37,935 nt of DNA from Pseudomonadota bacterium (GTDB lineage: Bacteria > Pseudomonadota > Alphaproteobacteria > Rickettsiales > SXRF01): contig CAUJIB010000045.1 of assembly GCA_963205245.1 (NCBI GenBank), positions 1 through 37,935 on the forward strand, read 5' to 3'. Made by a program: the position numbers and the translations under genes. Position 1 is the stretch's first letter. Every line of letters starts with the position of its first letter. Under the pieces are notes generated by a model. That model worked only from the letters and a program-made list of their open reading frames with translations. It made no database searches and was not told where the DNA came from. Positions 19,808-28,020 of this stretch are shown piece by piece.

Positions 19808-19847
19808 GATAATAAAAATATTGTCCATAGACTTTGCAAGTCTTGGA
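19808..19847 (-). terminator. Probable intrinsic terminator after popZ
   Basis: On the minus strand, about 32 bases past the popZ stop, a stem of ten base pairs with one bulged base (arms 19838-19847 and 19824-19834, three-base loop) is followed by CAATATTTTTATT. This fits a terminator closing the ileS-pcm-tolC-popZ block before the ilvD promoter region. Confidence 0.65.
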
Positions 19848-19879
19848 GCAAGAAAAAATGCGTATGTTTATTAGAAATT

Positions 19880-20527
19880 CTAGCGGCGGGTAAGGCGCGT
19901 AACTTCACGTTCTACAATATTTTCTACTATATTAGGAAGGTTTGTATCCAGCCATTCTTTAAGCATTGGACGTAGTAAATTCTCAACCAAATCTTCTACT
20001 GTTTCACCAGATCGGAAATAAGGTGATTCTGTGCTTATGTGCTTTTTTATTTCTGGCTGTGGAATTTTTGCTAGGGAAGATAAAGTTGCGCTCTCAGCTG
20101 CTTGAGAAAGAAGTCTATCCAGTTCATCATTGGATATTTCTTCTGATTTTATCGGTTGTGGGGCAGGTTTAGGCACAGGAATTTTCTCCGGTATCTCAGC
20201 AACAGGTTGTGGAGTAGGTGCTGGTGTAGGTGGCAGAGTAGCTGGTGCAAGGGCAGCGTCAATATTATCCAGCACATCCATGCTGCCAGCAGAATCATTT
20301 GCCGCTTCTTTTATATTGGTGACTGTTCCATCATCGGCAATCATATCAGTTAATTCTAATATATCAGAAGTTGGCACAGGATTCTCAAGGTCAGCTTCTT
20401 TACCAGAAGCATTTTCTCCTTTAGATTTATCATCATCATCATCATCAGATATGATGCGGCGAATAGATTGTAGGATCTCTTCCATTGAGAGTTCGTCTTC
20501 ACCTACACCTTGTTTTTTTGCCTCCAT
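19880..20527 (-). CDS. popZ: Cell pole-organising protein PopZ (DUF2497 family)
   Basis: Pole-localised scaffold that in Caulobacter tethers the ParB-origin complex and recruits cell-cycle regulators. The 215 residues show the PopZ plan: a short N-terminal helix LSMEEILQSIRRIISDD (about 14-30), an acidic and proline-rich disordered middle with a six-Asp run at 28-33 and a Pro/Ala segment (about 92-127), and a conserved helical C-terminus with VEDLVENLLRPMLKEWLDTN followed by LPNIVENIVEREVTRLTRR. The ATG follows GGAGA at good spacing. It lies downstream of tolC on the same strand, as in other alphaproteobacteria, but without valS after it. Confidence 0.93.
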   Translation of the reverse strand: MEAKKQGVGEDELSMEEILQSIRRIISDDDDDDKSKGENASGKEADLENPVPTSDILELTDMIADDGTVTNIKEAANDSAGSMDVLDNIDAALAPATLPPTPAPTPQPVAEIPEKIPVPKPAPQPIKSEEISNDELDRLLSQAAESATLSSLAKIPQPEIKKHISTESPYFRSGETVEDLVENLLRPMLKEWLDTNLPNIVENIVEREVTRLTRR

Positions 20528-20595
20528 GGCGTATCTCCGATACTAGATGTTGTAGTCATTATCCAACACTTAAACATGTAGTATTAAATATATTA

Positions 20596-22134
20596 TCATA
20601 ATCCTAGCAACTGATATTTTACATTATTGTAATGTTCTTTTGGATTTTCTATTTCAGTTTTTAGGCTAAGATCTTTGCTAGTAAGCTTACCGATTGCTGC
20701 AAGTAGGCGGTAAGCCTGTAATTTTTCTGTACGTACTGCTTTTATTAAATTTACGCGGGTAGAAAAAGTTTCCTGCTCTGCGTCTAGAACATCTAGTACG
20801 GTACGTACGCCGAATTCATTTTCTTTGCGTACGCCATTTAATGCAGTTTCTGCTGCATCTAGTGCTGCTTTGTTAGAAACTATAATGGCTTTGCTGGTGT
20901 TATATGCTTCCCATGCAACATTGACATTTTCAATTACTGATTCATTAGTATCCATGGTATTGAATTTAGCTTGCTGAGCAAGATTTCTTGCTTCACGCAG
21001 GCGTGACCATTCTGCGCCGGATTGATAAAGCGGGATAGTGACATTTACTTTAACTGAATCACTGTCAAGGCTACCCAAAGCTGTAGCTCTACTACTGTCA
21101 GCCCGTACCATACTTCCTTGTAGGTTTACACTGGGAAGTAGAGTTGCGCCTCTGACATAAACATTATTTTCAGCAGCATTCTCATTGCGGCGGGCGGCTT
21201 CTAAAATAGGATTGTTACTCTGTGCTATTTCTTTAGCTTCTGCAAAATTAGCAGGTATCCCAGCAGGGACAGGCGGCATAACAGCCTTTCCGTCAACATC
21301 ATACCCAATTGCACGTTTGAATGTAGCTCTTGCCACATCTAAATCACCAAGAGCCTGACGTTCGTCAGATTGTGCCCTAGCAAGGCGGGCAGTGGATTGA
21401 GAAACATCAGTAACTGTAAGCTCGCCGACTTTGAAGCGGGCATTGGTTGCATCTAATTGTTTTTTTAATACATCAACATTTTTTTGGTTTAGTTCTAACA
21501 CAGACTGTTTTTCTACCACATCTGTATAAGCTAGTACGGCATTAAATAGTACTTGTTGTTCAGTGGCAGAAAGATCAGCCCTTGCTGCCTTTACCCTTTC
21601 CTTCGCAGTCATAAAACTTGCTATAGTGCCGCCACCGCTGAATATGGGCTGGGTAACAGTTAGATCTTTAGATCTGCTATCATCATAATTCCAAGTCTGG
21701 TTAGCGTCAGCATTTCTTTCTCTACCTCTGCTTAAATGCGCGGCTATGTCAGGACGGAAGCCTGATATAGCCTGCGCTACGCTTTCGTCAACGGCTTTTA
21801 ATGCTTCGCGCTTAGCTTTGATTTGAGGGTGGTTTTGATAAACATATTCAAGAGCTGATTTTAATTGCGAATCGCTGGTTTCTTCATTACTTGCAGAGGA
21901 AACCGCAGTAAGAGCATCATTTGTTTTTTCTTTTTTATCGCTGACCTTGCTTTTATCAGTTGAGGCGACGGCTGCGTTAGTAGCAGTGTTTTTATTTTTA
22001 AGATTTTTATCTGTAGCTGATGTTTGTGTATTCTTAGTAGAATCTTTTGCAGAAGCGGCAAAAGCATTTGTCTGCATAAATAACAGACAGCTCGTACATA
22101 CCGTGATATATAATAAACTATTATTTAATTTCAT
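20596..22134 (-). CDS. tolC: TolC-family outer membrane efflux/secretion channel
   Basis: Outer membrane channel used by tripartite efflux pumps and type I secretion. A signal peptide covers about 1-26 (ending TNAFAASA). Next comes an unusual 60-residue stretch rich in Lys, Thr, Ala, Ser and Asn, and then the two-repeat TolC core: LKSALEYVYQNHPQIKAKREAL, ITQ-type helices, DVTDVSQ-like TVTDVSQSTARLARAQSDERQA, and a second repeat beginning AKEIAQSNNPILEAARRNE and ending GVRTVLDVLDAEQETFSTRVNL. I chose the ATG at 22134; an upstream TTG (22146) would add four residues. No pump partner genes are nearby. It sits between the Pcm-like gene and popZ. Confidence 0.93.
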   Translation of the reverse strand: MKLNNSLLYITVCTSCLLFMQTNAFAASAKDSTKNTQTSATDKNLKNKNTATNAAVASTDKSKVSDKKEKTNDALTAVSSASNEETSDSQLKSALEYVYQNHPQIKAKREALKAVDESVAQAISGFRPDIAAHLSRGRERNADANQTWNYDDSRSKDLTVTQPIFSGGGTIASFMTAKERVKAARADLSATEQQVLFNAVLAYTDVVEKQSVLELNQKNVDVLKKQLDATNARFKVGELTVTDVSQSTARLARAQSDERQALGDLDVARATFKRAIGYDVDGKAVMPPVPAGIPANFAEAKEIAQSNNPILEAARRNENAAENNVYVRGATLLPSVNLQGSMVRADSSRATALGSLDSDSVKVNVTIPLYQSGAEWSRLREARNLAQQAKFNTMDTNESVIENVNVAWEAYNTSKAIIVSNKAALDAAETALNGVRKENEFGVRTVLDVLDAEQETFSTRVNLIKAVRTEKLQAYRLLAAIGKLTSKDLSLKTEIENPKEHYNNVKYQLLGL

Positions 22135-22199
22135 GTATATTTTCAAATAAGTTAAATTGGTAATTATGTATAATATTTTTTGCGCTTTCCGACAAGCAA

Positions 22200-22874
22200 T
22201 TAAAATATGAATTGCTCCTTCTTCTCAAAGCCCTCTAAAATTTTTGTAGAAGCGTCAAAATATTCCCTTACGCTGGTCTGACCGTCTATGTTTTTTACAA
22301 CAATTCCCTTACCTGTAGTTCTGTTGGTATTGCGTATCGCAACTAACCTTCCGCCTATAGATAGCTGGGAAATTAAAGAATGTGGTAGTTGCTCAATTGC
22401 ACCATTTATAAAAATAATGTCGTACGGAGCAGACAGCGCATAGCCTTCTGCCATATTTTTAACCTGCTGTATGTCTACGTCCTTTAAGCCTAAGCGTGTG
22501 GAATGTTCCATTGCCCTAGCTATAAGCTCACTATTACTGTCAACGGCAACCACATGTCCAACCAGTTCGGAAAAAACAGCTGCTGCATAGCCATTACCGC
22601 CACCGATAATAAGTGCTCGGCAGGAAGGCTCAATTTCTGCTAGTTGTAAAAGCCTAGCAAAAGTAAGTGGGGCAAGCATGGTTCTTCCATCACCAATTTC
22701 TATGTCATTATCAATATAGGCGCAGTTGTACATAGAAGGCGGTACAAAATCCTCACGCTTAATATCTACAAGCATTTGCAGGATCGTTTCATCTAGAACG
22801 GCATTGGTAATAAGTTGTCCAAGCACCATATTGTTTGCCTGTAATTCAGACGTTTTTAATTTATGTTTTGGCAT
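22200..22874 (-). CDS. Pcm-like SAM-dependent methyltransferase
   Basis: The 224 residues are alike in size and layout to protein-L-isoaspartate O-methyltransferase, with a Rossmann SAM-binding strand LIIGGGNGYAAAVFSELVG (88-106), VVAVDSNSELI after it, and PYDIIFINGAIEQLP further on. The true repair enzyme has a GTGSGY motif and a conserved SQP segment for isoaspartate; here the first is GGGNGY and the matching segment reads GRTMLAPLTFA. I therefore assign the family but not the repair activity. This paralogue is typically found next to tolC in alphaproteobacteria, as here. A strong AGGAGG ribosome site precedes the ATG, which lies 10 bases after the ileS stop. Confidence 0.85.
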   Translation of the reverse strand: MPKHKLKTSELQANNMVLGQLITNAVLDETILQMLVDIKREDFVPPSMYNCAYIDNDIEIGDGRTMLAPLTFARLLQLAEIEPSCRALIIGGGNGYAAAVFSELVGHVVAVDSNSELIARAMEHSTRLGLKDVDIQQVKNMAEGYALSAPYDIIFINGAIEQLPHSLISQLSIGGRLVAIRNTNRTTGKGIVVKNIDGQTSVREYFDASTKILEGFEKKEQFIF

Positions 22875-22884
22875 TTTTGTCCTC

Positions 22885-25800
22885 CTAATTCGCTACTGAG
22901 AACGAAATTGTGATTTTATTATTATCAAGCTCATTTTCTACCATGTAAACTGGCTTTTCAGGTGCGGTTTTAAGTGACTCTTTGGTTAGAGTTTGCTCCA
23001 TAATATAAGCTTGGTGAACCTGAATTGCAGCGATAACTTTTGCATCCGCCCCCAGATATAAATTGATTTTGTCAGAAACATTGAGATTAGCATCCTTGCG
23101 CGCTTGCTGGATCATCCGCACCACGTCGCGGGCGATGCCTTCTGCTTCCAGTTCAGGAGTTATAGTAGTATCCAGAATTACTAGCGCATCATTGGTAGAA
23201 AGTGCCTGTGCCCTGTCTTTATATTCAGGCTTTGGTTCAAGCTGTAAGTTATATTCACTAGGCAATAAAACCTCACCGCAAATTTCTACTTCCCCACTTT
23301 CCAGTTTTTTCCATTCACCTTTTTTAGAAGCGGGTAAAATCTGCTTCATTTGTGCAGGCAATCGTTTGCCAAGGACAGCGGAGTTGATGGAGAGTTTAAG
23401 GATGGCATATTTTGCTATTTCATTACGATCACTGCTAAACATTAAAGATTTCACATTAACTTCGTCTTCAATAATTCTGTGCATAGACATAAAATCTTTG
23501 TTGTCAAACAGAGGTTGTAAGTCTTGATGTTCAATTATTATATCTAGATTGCTAAGAGGTTGGCGGATTCTAATATTGCTTTTGCTTCTAACGGAAAGGG
23601 TTGCATTGCAAATATCTCTAACGCGATCCATTTGTGCAATTAATTCGTCATCGCGAGTAGCATCGCTGCGTGGTGATCCAGTCTGGATTGCTTCGGGTTT
23701 GCCTCGCAATGACGGGAAAGTGGCAAGATGAACACTTTCATTGCCGGTAAGCCCTTCATAAATTTCCTCGCAGGTAAGGGGCAGGAGAGGGGAAACAGCG
23801 CTGCACATAGTGGTTAGCACTGTGTAAAGCGTGTCGTAAGCTGCTTGTTTATCTGCATCATGCTCGGACTTCCAGAAACGCTCTTTATTACGGCGGATAT
23901 ACCAGTTATTTAGCGCATCAAAGAATTGTAAAACCGCTTCACAGGCAGTTGGTGTGTCGTAAGCGTTCAAGGCTTTTTCTATATCCGAAACCGCACCGTT
24001 ACATTTAGCGAGAATATATCTATCCATAACGTCAGTAGAACCAGTGGTGATTTTTGCCTGAACCCCATCCGCATTGGCATAGAGCGTGAAGAAGTTATAT
24101 GCGTTCCAGATCGGTTTGATGGCGAGACGCACCACGTCACGGATGAATTTTCCTTCCGGATCTACCATCAGATCTTGCCCACGCATCACGGGTGAAGCGA
24201 TCATTAGCCAGCGCAGCGCATCCGCCCCGAATTGGTTGATAACTTCAAGCGGGTCTTTATAGTTTTTCAGGCGTTTGGAATATTTCAAGCCAGTTTCCGC
24301 ATCCAGCACCACACCATGACAGATACAGTTTTTGAACGGAATTTTGTCAAAAAGCGCAGTAGAAAGCATAATCAGGGTGTTAAACCAGCCGCGGGTTTGC
24401 CCTACATATTCGGTGATGAAATCAGCAGGGAAATGCTGTTCAAACCAGTCTTTATTCTCAAACGGATAATGCACTTGTGCAAATGGCATAGAGCCTGATT
24501 CAAACCAGCAGTCAAACACATCTTCCACGCGGGTATAAAGCTCACCATCTTTAGTGATAGTAATCTCGTCAATATAAGGGCGGTGGAGGTCTTTTACTGT
24601 TTTGCCGCTTAATTCTTCCAGCTCTTTGATGCTGCCTATAACAATCAATTTGCCGCTTTTGCTGCGCCAAACAGGGATCGGCGTTCCCCAGAAACGGTTG
24701 CGCGAGATGCTCCAGTCAGGCGCGGTTTTCAGCATATGCCCCATCTGCCCGTCGCGGATATGTTCGGGTATCCAGTTAATTTGCTGGTTGAGTTCAGCCG
24801 CGCGGTCACGGAATTTGGTAACCTCCACATACCAGCTTGGCATAGCGCGGTAAATCAGCGGTTGGTCAGTGCGCCAGCAATGCGGGTAGTTGTGTTTTAT
24901 CTGTTCCTGTTTAATCAGCTTGCCCTGATTTTTTAGCCAAGTGATGATGCGTTCATTCGCTTCACCGAATTTGAATTGCGCAACATTTTCCGCGATTACG
25001 TTTAGCCTTTTTAGGGATAAATCGGGCAGGTCATAAATCTCATCGGTAAATTTTCCTTGTCCGTCCACAGGGCAGACCAGTTCTATCCCATTCGCCTCGC
25101 AGCATTTCTGGTCGTCCTCACCAAAAGCAGGTGCCATATGCACGATACCAGTACCGTCACCATCAGTTACGAATGACGAACCATCTAGGATTTTGAAAGA
25201 ATGTTTGTTGCTGGCAAAATATGGGAAGAGGGGATGGTATGAGAGACCTAAAAGGGCGGAACCTTTTATTGCTTTTACATTTGGGTTTAACATCCCATCT
25301 GATTTGCCTTCAATTCCTAGCTCTTTATAATAATAGCCAAATTTTGAATTTGCTAAAATTACACAATCTCCTTTTTTGAAAATCGGGGTATCTTGCTGCA
25401 CTATTACTGGTTCGTAAACAATATCCTTATTTACAGCCAAAGCTAAATTTGAAGGTAATGTCCAAGGAGTAGTAGTCCACGCAAGAACATAAAATTTATC
25501 AGTTATTGTATGTCCTTCTCCTCGTAACTGCTCAGGTAGACCTTTCGGAGGAGTATTCAGCTCAAACGCCACGGTTATCGCCTTATCCTCGCGTTCACGG
25601 TAACTGTTATCCAGCTTGGTTTCAAAGTTGGAAAGCGGGGTTTCCGCTGCCCATGAGTAAGGCATTACGCGGTAGGCTTCAAAAATTAGCCCCTTATCGT
25701 AAAGCTGCTTAAATGCCCAAAGAACCGACTCCATGAAATTAATATCCATGGTTTTATAGTCATTCTTGAAATCCACCCAGCGGGCTTGGCGGGTAACATA

Positions 25801-26223
25801 ATCCTCCCATTCGCCGGCATATTTCATCACGTTTTCGCGGCAATGATCATTGAATTTATCAATACCAAAATCGGCAATCGCCAGCCTTCCTGATATTCCC
25901 AGTTCTTTCTCGCTGCCCATTTCGGCTGGCAGGCCGTGGCAATCCCAGCCAAAGCGGCGCTCCACCTTTTTGCCATGCATGGTTTGGTAGCGGGCGAACA
26001 CGTCTTTCACGAAGCCGGTAAGCAAATGCCCGTAATGCGGCAGGCCATTGGCAAAGGGCGGGCCATCATAAAAAACAAATTCATTATCAGCATGCTTTTC
26101 CACTGATTTTTTGAATGTTCCGTCTTTTTCCCAAAACTTAAGTATTTCCTGCTCTATTTTAGGGAAATCAGGGTTTGGGTTAACTTCCGGATAGTATTTT
26201 TTATTTTTCGTTTCTTGTGACAT
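22885..26223 (-). CDS. ileS: Isoleucyl-tRNA synthetase, eukaryote-like (IleS2) type
   Basis: Charges tRNA-Ile with isoleucine. The 1112 residues are class I synthetase with the HIGH-type motif HYGH at 63-66 (PPFANGLPHYGHLLTG) and the KMSKS-type motif KYSKR at 647-651. The WDCHGLPAE segment, the editing domain (TTTPWTLPSNLALAV) and the sequence ERRFGWDCHGLP point to the long eukaryote-like class also found in Rickettsia, whose known members resist mupirocin. In the anticodon-binding domain, residues about 837-860 (LRGKPEAIQTGSPRSDATR region) are encoded by a palindromic repeat inserted in frame. The segments on both sides (ESVHLATFPS and DELIAQMDRVRDICN) read as ordinary family sequence. It is divergent from metC and leads into the Pcm-like gene. 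Confidence 0.97.
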   Translation of the reverse strand: MSQETKNKKYYPEVNPNPDFPKIEQEILKFWEKDGTFKKSVEKHADNEFVFYDGPPFANGLPHYGHLLTGFVKDVFARYQTMHGKKVERRFGWDCHGLPAEMGSEKELGISGRLAIADFGIDKFNDHCRENVMKYAGEWEDYVTRQARWVDFKNDYKTMDINFMESVLWAFKQLYDKGLIFEAYRVMPYSWAAETPLSNFETKLDNSYREREDKAITVAFELNTPPKGLPEQLRGEGHTITDKFYVLAWTTTPWTLPSNLALAVNKDIVYEPVIVQQDTPIFKKGDCVILANSKFGYYYKELGIEGKSDGMLNPNVKAIKGSALLGLSYHPLFPYFASNKHSFKILDGSSFVTDGDGTGIVHMAPAFGEDDQKCCEANGIELVCPVDGQGKFTDEIYDLPDLSLKRLNVIAENVAQFKFGEANERIITWLKNQGKLIKQEQIKHNYPHCWRTDQPLIYRAMPSWYVEVTKFRDRAAELNQQINWIPEHIRDGQMGHMLKTAPDWSISRNRFWGTPIPVWRSKSGKLIVIGSIKELEELSGKTVKDLHRPYIDEITITKDGELYTRVEDVFDCWFESGSMPFAQVHYPFENKDWFEQHFPADFITEYVGQTRGWFNTLIMLSTALFDKIPFKNCICHGVVLDAETGLKYSKRLKNYKDPLEVINQFGADALRWLMIASPVMRGQDLMVDPEGKFIRDVVRLAIKPIWNAYNFFTLYANADGVQAKITTGSTDVMDRYILAKCNGAVSDIEKALNAYDTPTACEAVLQFFDALNNWYIRRNKERFWKSEHDADKQAAYDTLYTVLTTMCSAVSPLLPLTCEEIYEGLTGNESVHLATFPSLRGKPEAIQTGSPRSDATRDDELIAQMDRVRDICNATLSVRSKSNIRIRQPLSNLDIIIEHQDLQPLFDNKDFMSMHRIIEDEVNVKSLMFSSDRNEIAKYAILKLSINSAVLGKRLPAQMKQILPASKKGEWKKLESGEVEICGEVLLPSEYNLQLEPKPEYKDRAQALSTNDALVILDTTITPELEAEGIARDVVRMIQQARKDANLNVSDKINLYLGADAKVIAAIQVHQAYIMEQTLTKESLKTAPEKPVYMVENELDNNKITISFSVAN
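23646..23714. repeat. Palindromic element inserted in frame within ileS
   Basis: A 69-base element runs from CGTCATCGCGAG (23646) to CTCGCAATGACG (ending 23714). The ends are 12-base inverted repeats with one mismatch. Inside is a second inverted pair, GATCCAG and CTGGATT (one mismatch), around the centre. The length is exactly 23 codons and the ileS frame stays open through it. The end and centre sequences match a palindromic repeat widespread between genes in Rickettsiales and relatives; insertion inside coding genes is the hallmark of Rickettsia palindromic elements. Confidence 0.82.
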
Positions 26224-26311
26224 TTTTAATATTAACCTTTGGTTTGTTTGATAACACGCTTTGTAATATTTTTATCTTTGAGTTGCAACTTGTTGTTGTT
26301 GCATTTGCGTG

Positions 26312-26326
26312 GGAATGTAGTATTCC
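26312..26326. promoter_or_regulatory. Short inverted repeat upstream of metC
   Basis: GGAAT at 26312-26316 and ATTCC at 26322-26326 form a 5-base inverted repeat around GTAGT, 46 bases before the metC start. It lies in the 148-base space shared with the divergent ileS and could be an operator or part of a leader hairpin. I see no recognisable SAM riboswitch core here. This is a weak call. Confidence 0.2.
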
Positions 26327-26371
26327 TTGCGCTTTACCTCACCTAACATCCACATAATACGAGTAAACAAA

Positions 26372-27538
26372 ATGCAAAAAGAAACATTGCTTGCCGAAGT
26401 TGGGCGTACTCCTGATGAACATAGCGGTGTAGTAAACACCCCAGTTTACCGTGCTTCTACCATATTATTTCCAGATCTTTCTACTTTTGAGATGGCAGAA
26501 CGCGGTGAATATTCGCGTCCTTCTTATGCGCGCAGCGGCACACCAAGCACCGAAGCCCTTGAACGGGCAATAGCTGGTCTGGAAGGTGCGGAACATTCGG
26601 TTATCACTTCCTCCGGTCTTTCGGCGATTGTTGTTTCTTTGATGAGTTTCCTCAAAGCCGGTGACCATCTTTTGATGGTGGATAATGTATATTACCCGAC
26701 CCGCAATTTTTGTGATATTGAATTAAAGCGTTTTGGTGTGGAAACCACTTATTATGACCCTTGCATCGGTGCTGGAATTGCCGATTTAATCCGCCCTAAC
26801 ACCCGTGTAATTTATACAGAAAGCCCAGGATCGCTTACCTTTGAGGTGCAGGATATACCAGCGATCTGTAAAGTGGCTCATGAACATAAAATCGTGGTAA
26901 TAGGCGATAATACTTGGGCAACCCCTTTATTTATGAGCCCTTTTGAGCTGGGTATGGATGTTTCCATCCATTCTGTTACCAAATATATGAATGGGCATTC
27001 TGATTTGGTGATGGGTTCTATTTCCTGCCGTGATGAAAATAATTATAAACGGGTATTACAAACCTTCCGCAATATTGGAGCAAATCCAAGCGGTGATAAC
27101 TGCTACCTCGTGTTGCGCGGGCTCAGGACTCTTTCTGTACGCATTAACCAGCATTATAAAAATGCCATGCATGTGGCTGGCTGGCTGGCGAAAAGACCGG
27201 AAGTGGCAGAGGTTCTGTATCCGGCTTTGCTGGGTGCGGCTGGGCATGAGTTATGGAAGCGTGATTTTACAGGCGCTTCCAGCTTATTTAGCATTGTTCT
27301 TAAAAAAGGTTTTTCACGGGATGCGCTGGCGGCAATGCTTGACGGGCTAGAACATTTCGGTATGGGCTTTAGCTGGGGTGGTTTTGAAAGCCTTATTATA
27401 CCATGTAAACCGCAGAAAATCCGTGTTGCTACTAAATGGGAACGTGAGGGATATGTTTTGCGTATACATATCGGTTTAGAAAATGTGGATGATCTTATAG
27501 AGGATTTAGAAAACGGCTTTAAACGGTTAAACGGATAG
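26372..27538 (+). CDS. metC: Cystathionine beta-lyase (Cys/Met metabolism PLP enzyme)
   Basis: Cleaves cystathionine to homocysteine, pyruvate and ammonia for methionine synthesis. The 388 residues are a fold-type I PLP enzyme: YSRPSYARSGTPSTEALERA (47-66), SSGLSAIVVSL (80-90), the PLP ring-stacking Tyr in DNVYYPTRNF, the cofactor Asp in VVIGDNTWATPLF (175-187), and the PLP lysine K204 in SIHSVTKYMNGHSDLVMG. The C-terminal GFSWGGFESLIIP is typical of MetC rather than of cystathionine gamma-synthase. I chose the ATG at 26372; an upstream TTG at 26327 would add 15 untypical residues. It is convergent with a small orphan gene, with one base between the stops. Confidence 0.93.
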   Translation: MQKETLLAEVGRTPDEHSGVVNTPVYRASTILFPDLSTFEMAERGEYSRPSYARSGTPSTEALERAIAGLEGAEHSVITSSGLSAIVVSLMSFLKAGDHLLMVDNVYYPTRNFCDIELKRFGVETTYYDPCIGAGIADLIRPNTRVIYTESPGSLTFEVQDIPAICKVAHEHKIVVIGDNTWATPLFMSPFELGMDVSIHSVTKYMNGHSDLVMGSISCRDENNYKRVLQTFRNIGANPSGDNCYLVLRGLRTLSVRINQHYKNAMHVAGWLAKRPEVAEVLYPALLGAAGHELWKRDFTGASSLFSIVLKKGFSRDALAAMLDGLEHFGMGFSWGGFESLIIPCKPQKIRVATKWEREGYVLRIHIGLENVDDLIEDLENGFKRLNG

Positions 27539-27539
27539 C

Positions 27540-27947
27540 CTATAATACCAATGCCATGAATCTTGGGCCGCTATCTCCGCCAATTTGGATATGATTATCT
27601 AAAACTTTTACAGCGCCAAGTTTTTCCAGAGTGCTTTTAGTGGCATATACGTTATGGGTAGTAGGTTTGCCGTTTGGTTTTACTTCTTCGGTGGTTATCT
27701 GGTCTTTTTCAATACTTGCTTTGTTATTTGCAAACGTCACTACGTCGCCAATGCCGCTCTCATCAATTCTAGTTTTGTAGTTTGAGCTGTCTGTAAAAAA
27801 TTTAGTATTCTGCCGTGTCTGCCCAATGAGCTTGAGGATTTTGTCAAGAGCTTCATTACTTATTATCGCGCTATAAATTCCTTCGCCTCTAGCTAGAGCT
27901 TGTTCGGCATGGGAATTAAATTTTTGAGTAGCTTGATTTTGCTGCAT
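27540..27947 (-). CDS. Hypothetical protein, 135 residues
   Basis: Not recognised. It starts MQQNQATQKFNSH with no clear ribosome site and has no signal peptide or membrane segment. An N-terminal helical half (about 1-45, ALDKILKLIGQTRQ) is followed by a polar segment and a beta-rich end (THNVYATKSTLEKLGAVKVLDNHIQIGGDSGPRFMALVL). It is rich in Asn, Lys and Thr like the two unrecognised proteins near radC. The stop is one base from the metC stop on the other strand. The start faces amt across 214 bases. Confidence 0.62.
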   Translation of the reverse strand: MQQNQATQKFNSHAEQALARGEGIYSAIISNEALDKILKLIGQTRQNTKFFTDSSNYKTRIDESGIGDVVTFANNKASIEKDQITTEEVKPNGKPTTHNVYATKSTLEKLGAVKVLDNHIQIGGDSGPRFMALVL

Positions 27948-27994
27948 CTGATTGAAGGATATTTGAATTTTCTTATTCCTAATTTAGCTTGTTA

Positions 27995-28020
27995 GTGTGA
28001 TACACATTAAATAATTTAAT
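27995..28020. promoter_or_regulatory. Two adjacent palindromes in the amt upstream region
   Basis: GTGTGATACAC (27995-28005) is directly followed by the perfect 15-base palindrome ATTAAATAATTTAAT (28006-28020). They lie 140 to 170 bases before the amt ATG, in the 214-base divergent region shared with the 135-residue orphan. The position suggests an operator, for example for a nitrogen regulator, but no known NtrC site or sigma-54 promoter (GG and GC at -24/-12) was found around it. The rest of the 214 bases is AT-rich with no other feature seen. Confidence 0.35.

Noticed and set aside
20130..20546. A 138-residue open frame on the plus strand across popZ
   Set aside because: It arises from the repetitive Pro, Ala and Asp codons of PopZ read in reverse, as shown by its Gly/Ser runs.
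23063..23527. A 154-residue open frame on the plus strand inside ileS
   Set aside because: Shadow of IleS on the opposite strand; the composition is low-complexity Ser/Leu and it matches no family.
26224..26371. SAM riboswitch before metC
   Set aside because: Only a 5-base hairpin is visible; I could not find the helices or conserved core of a known SAM riboswitch.
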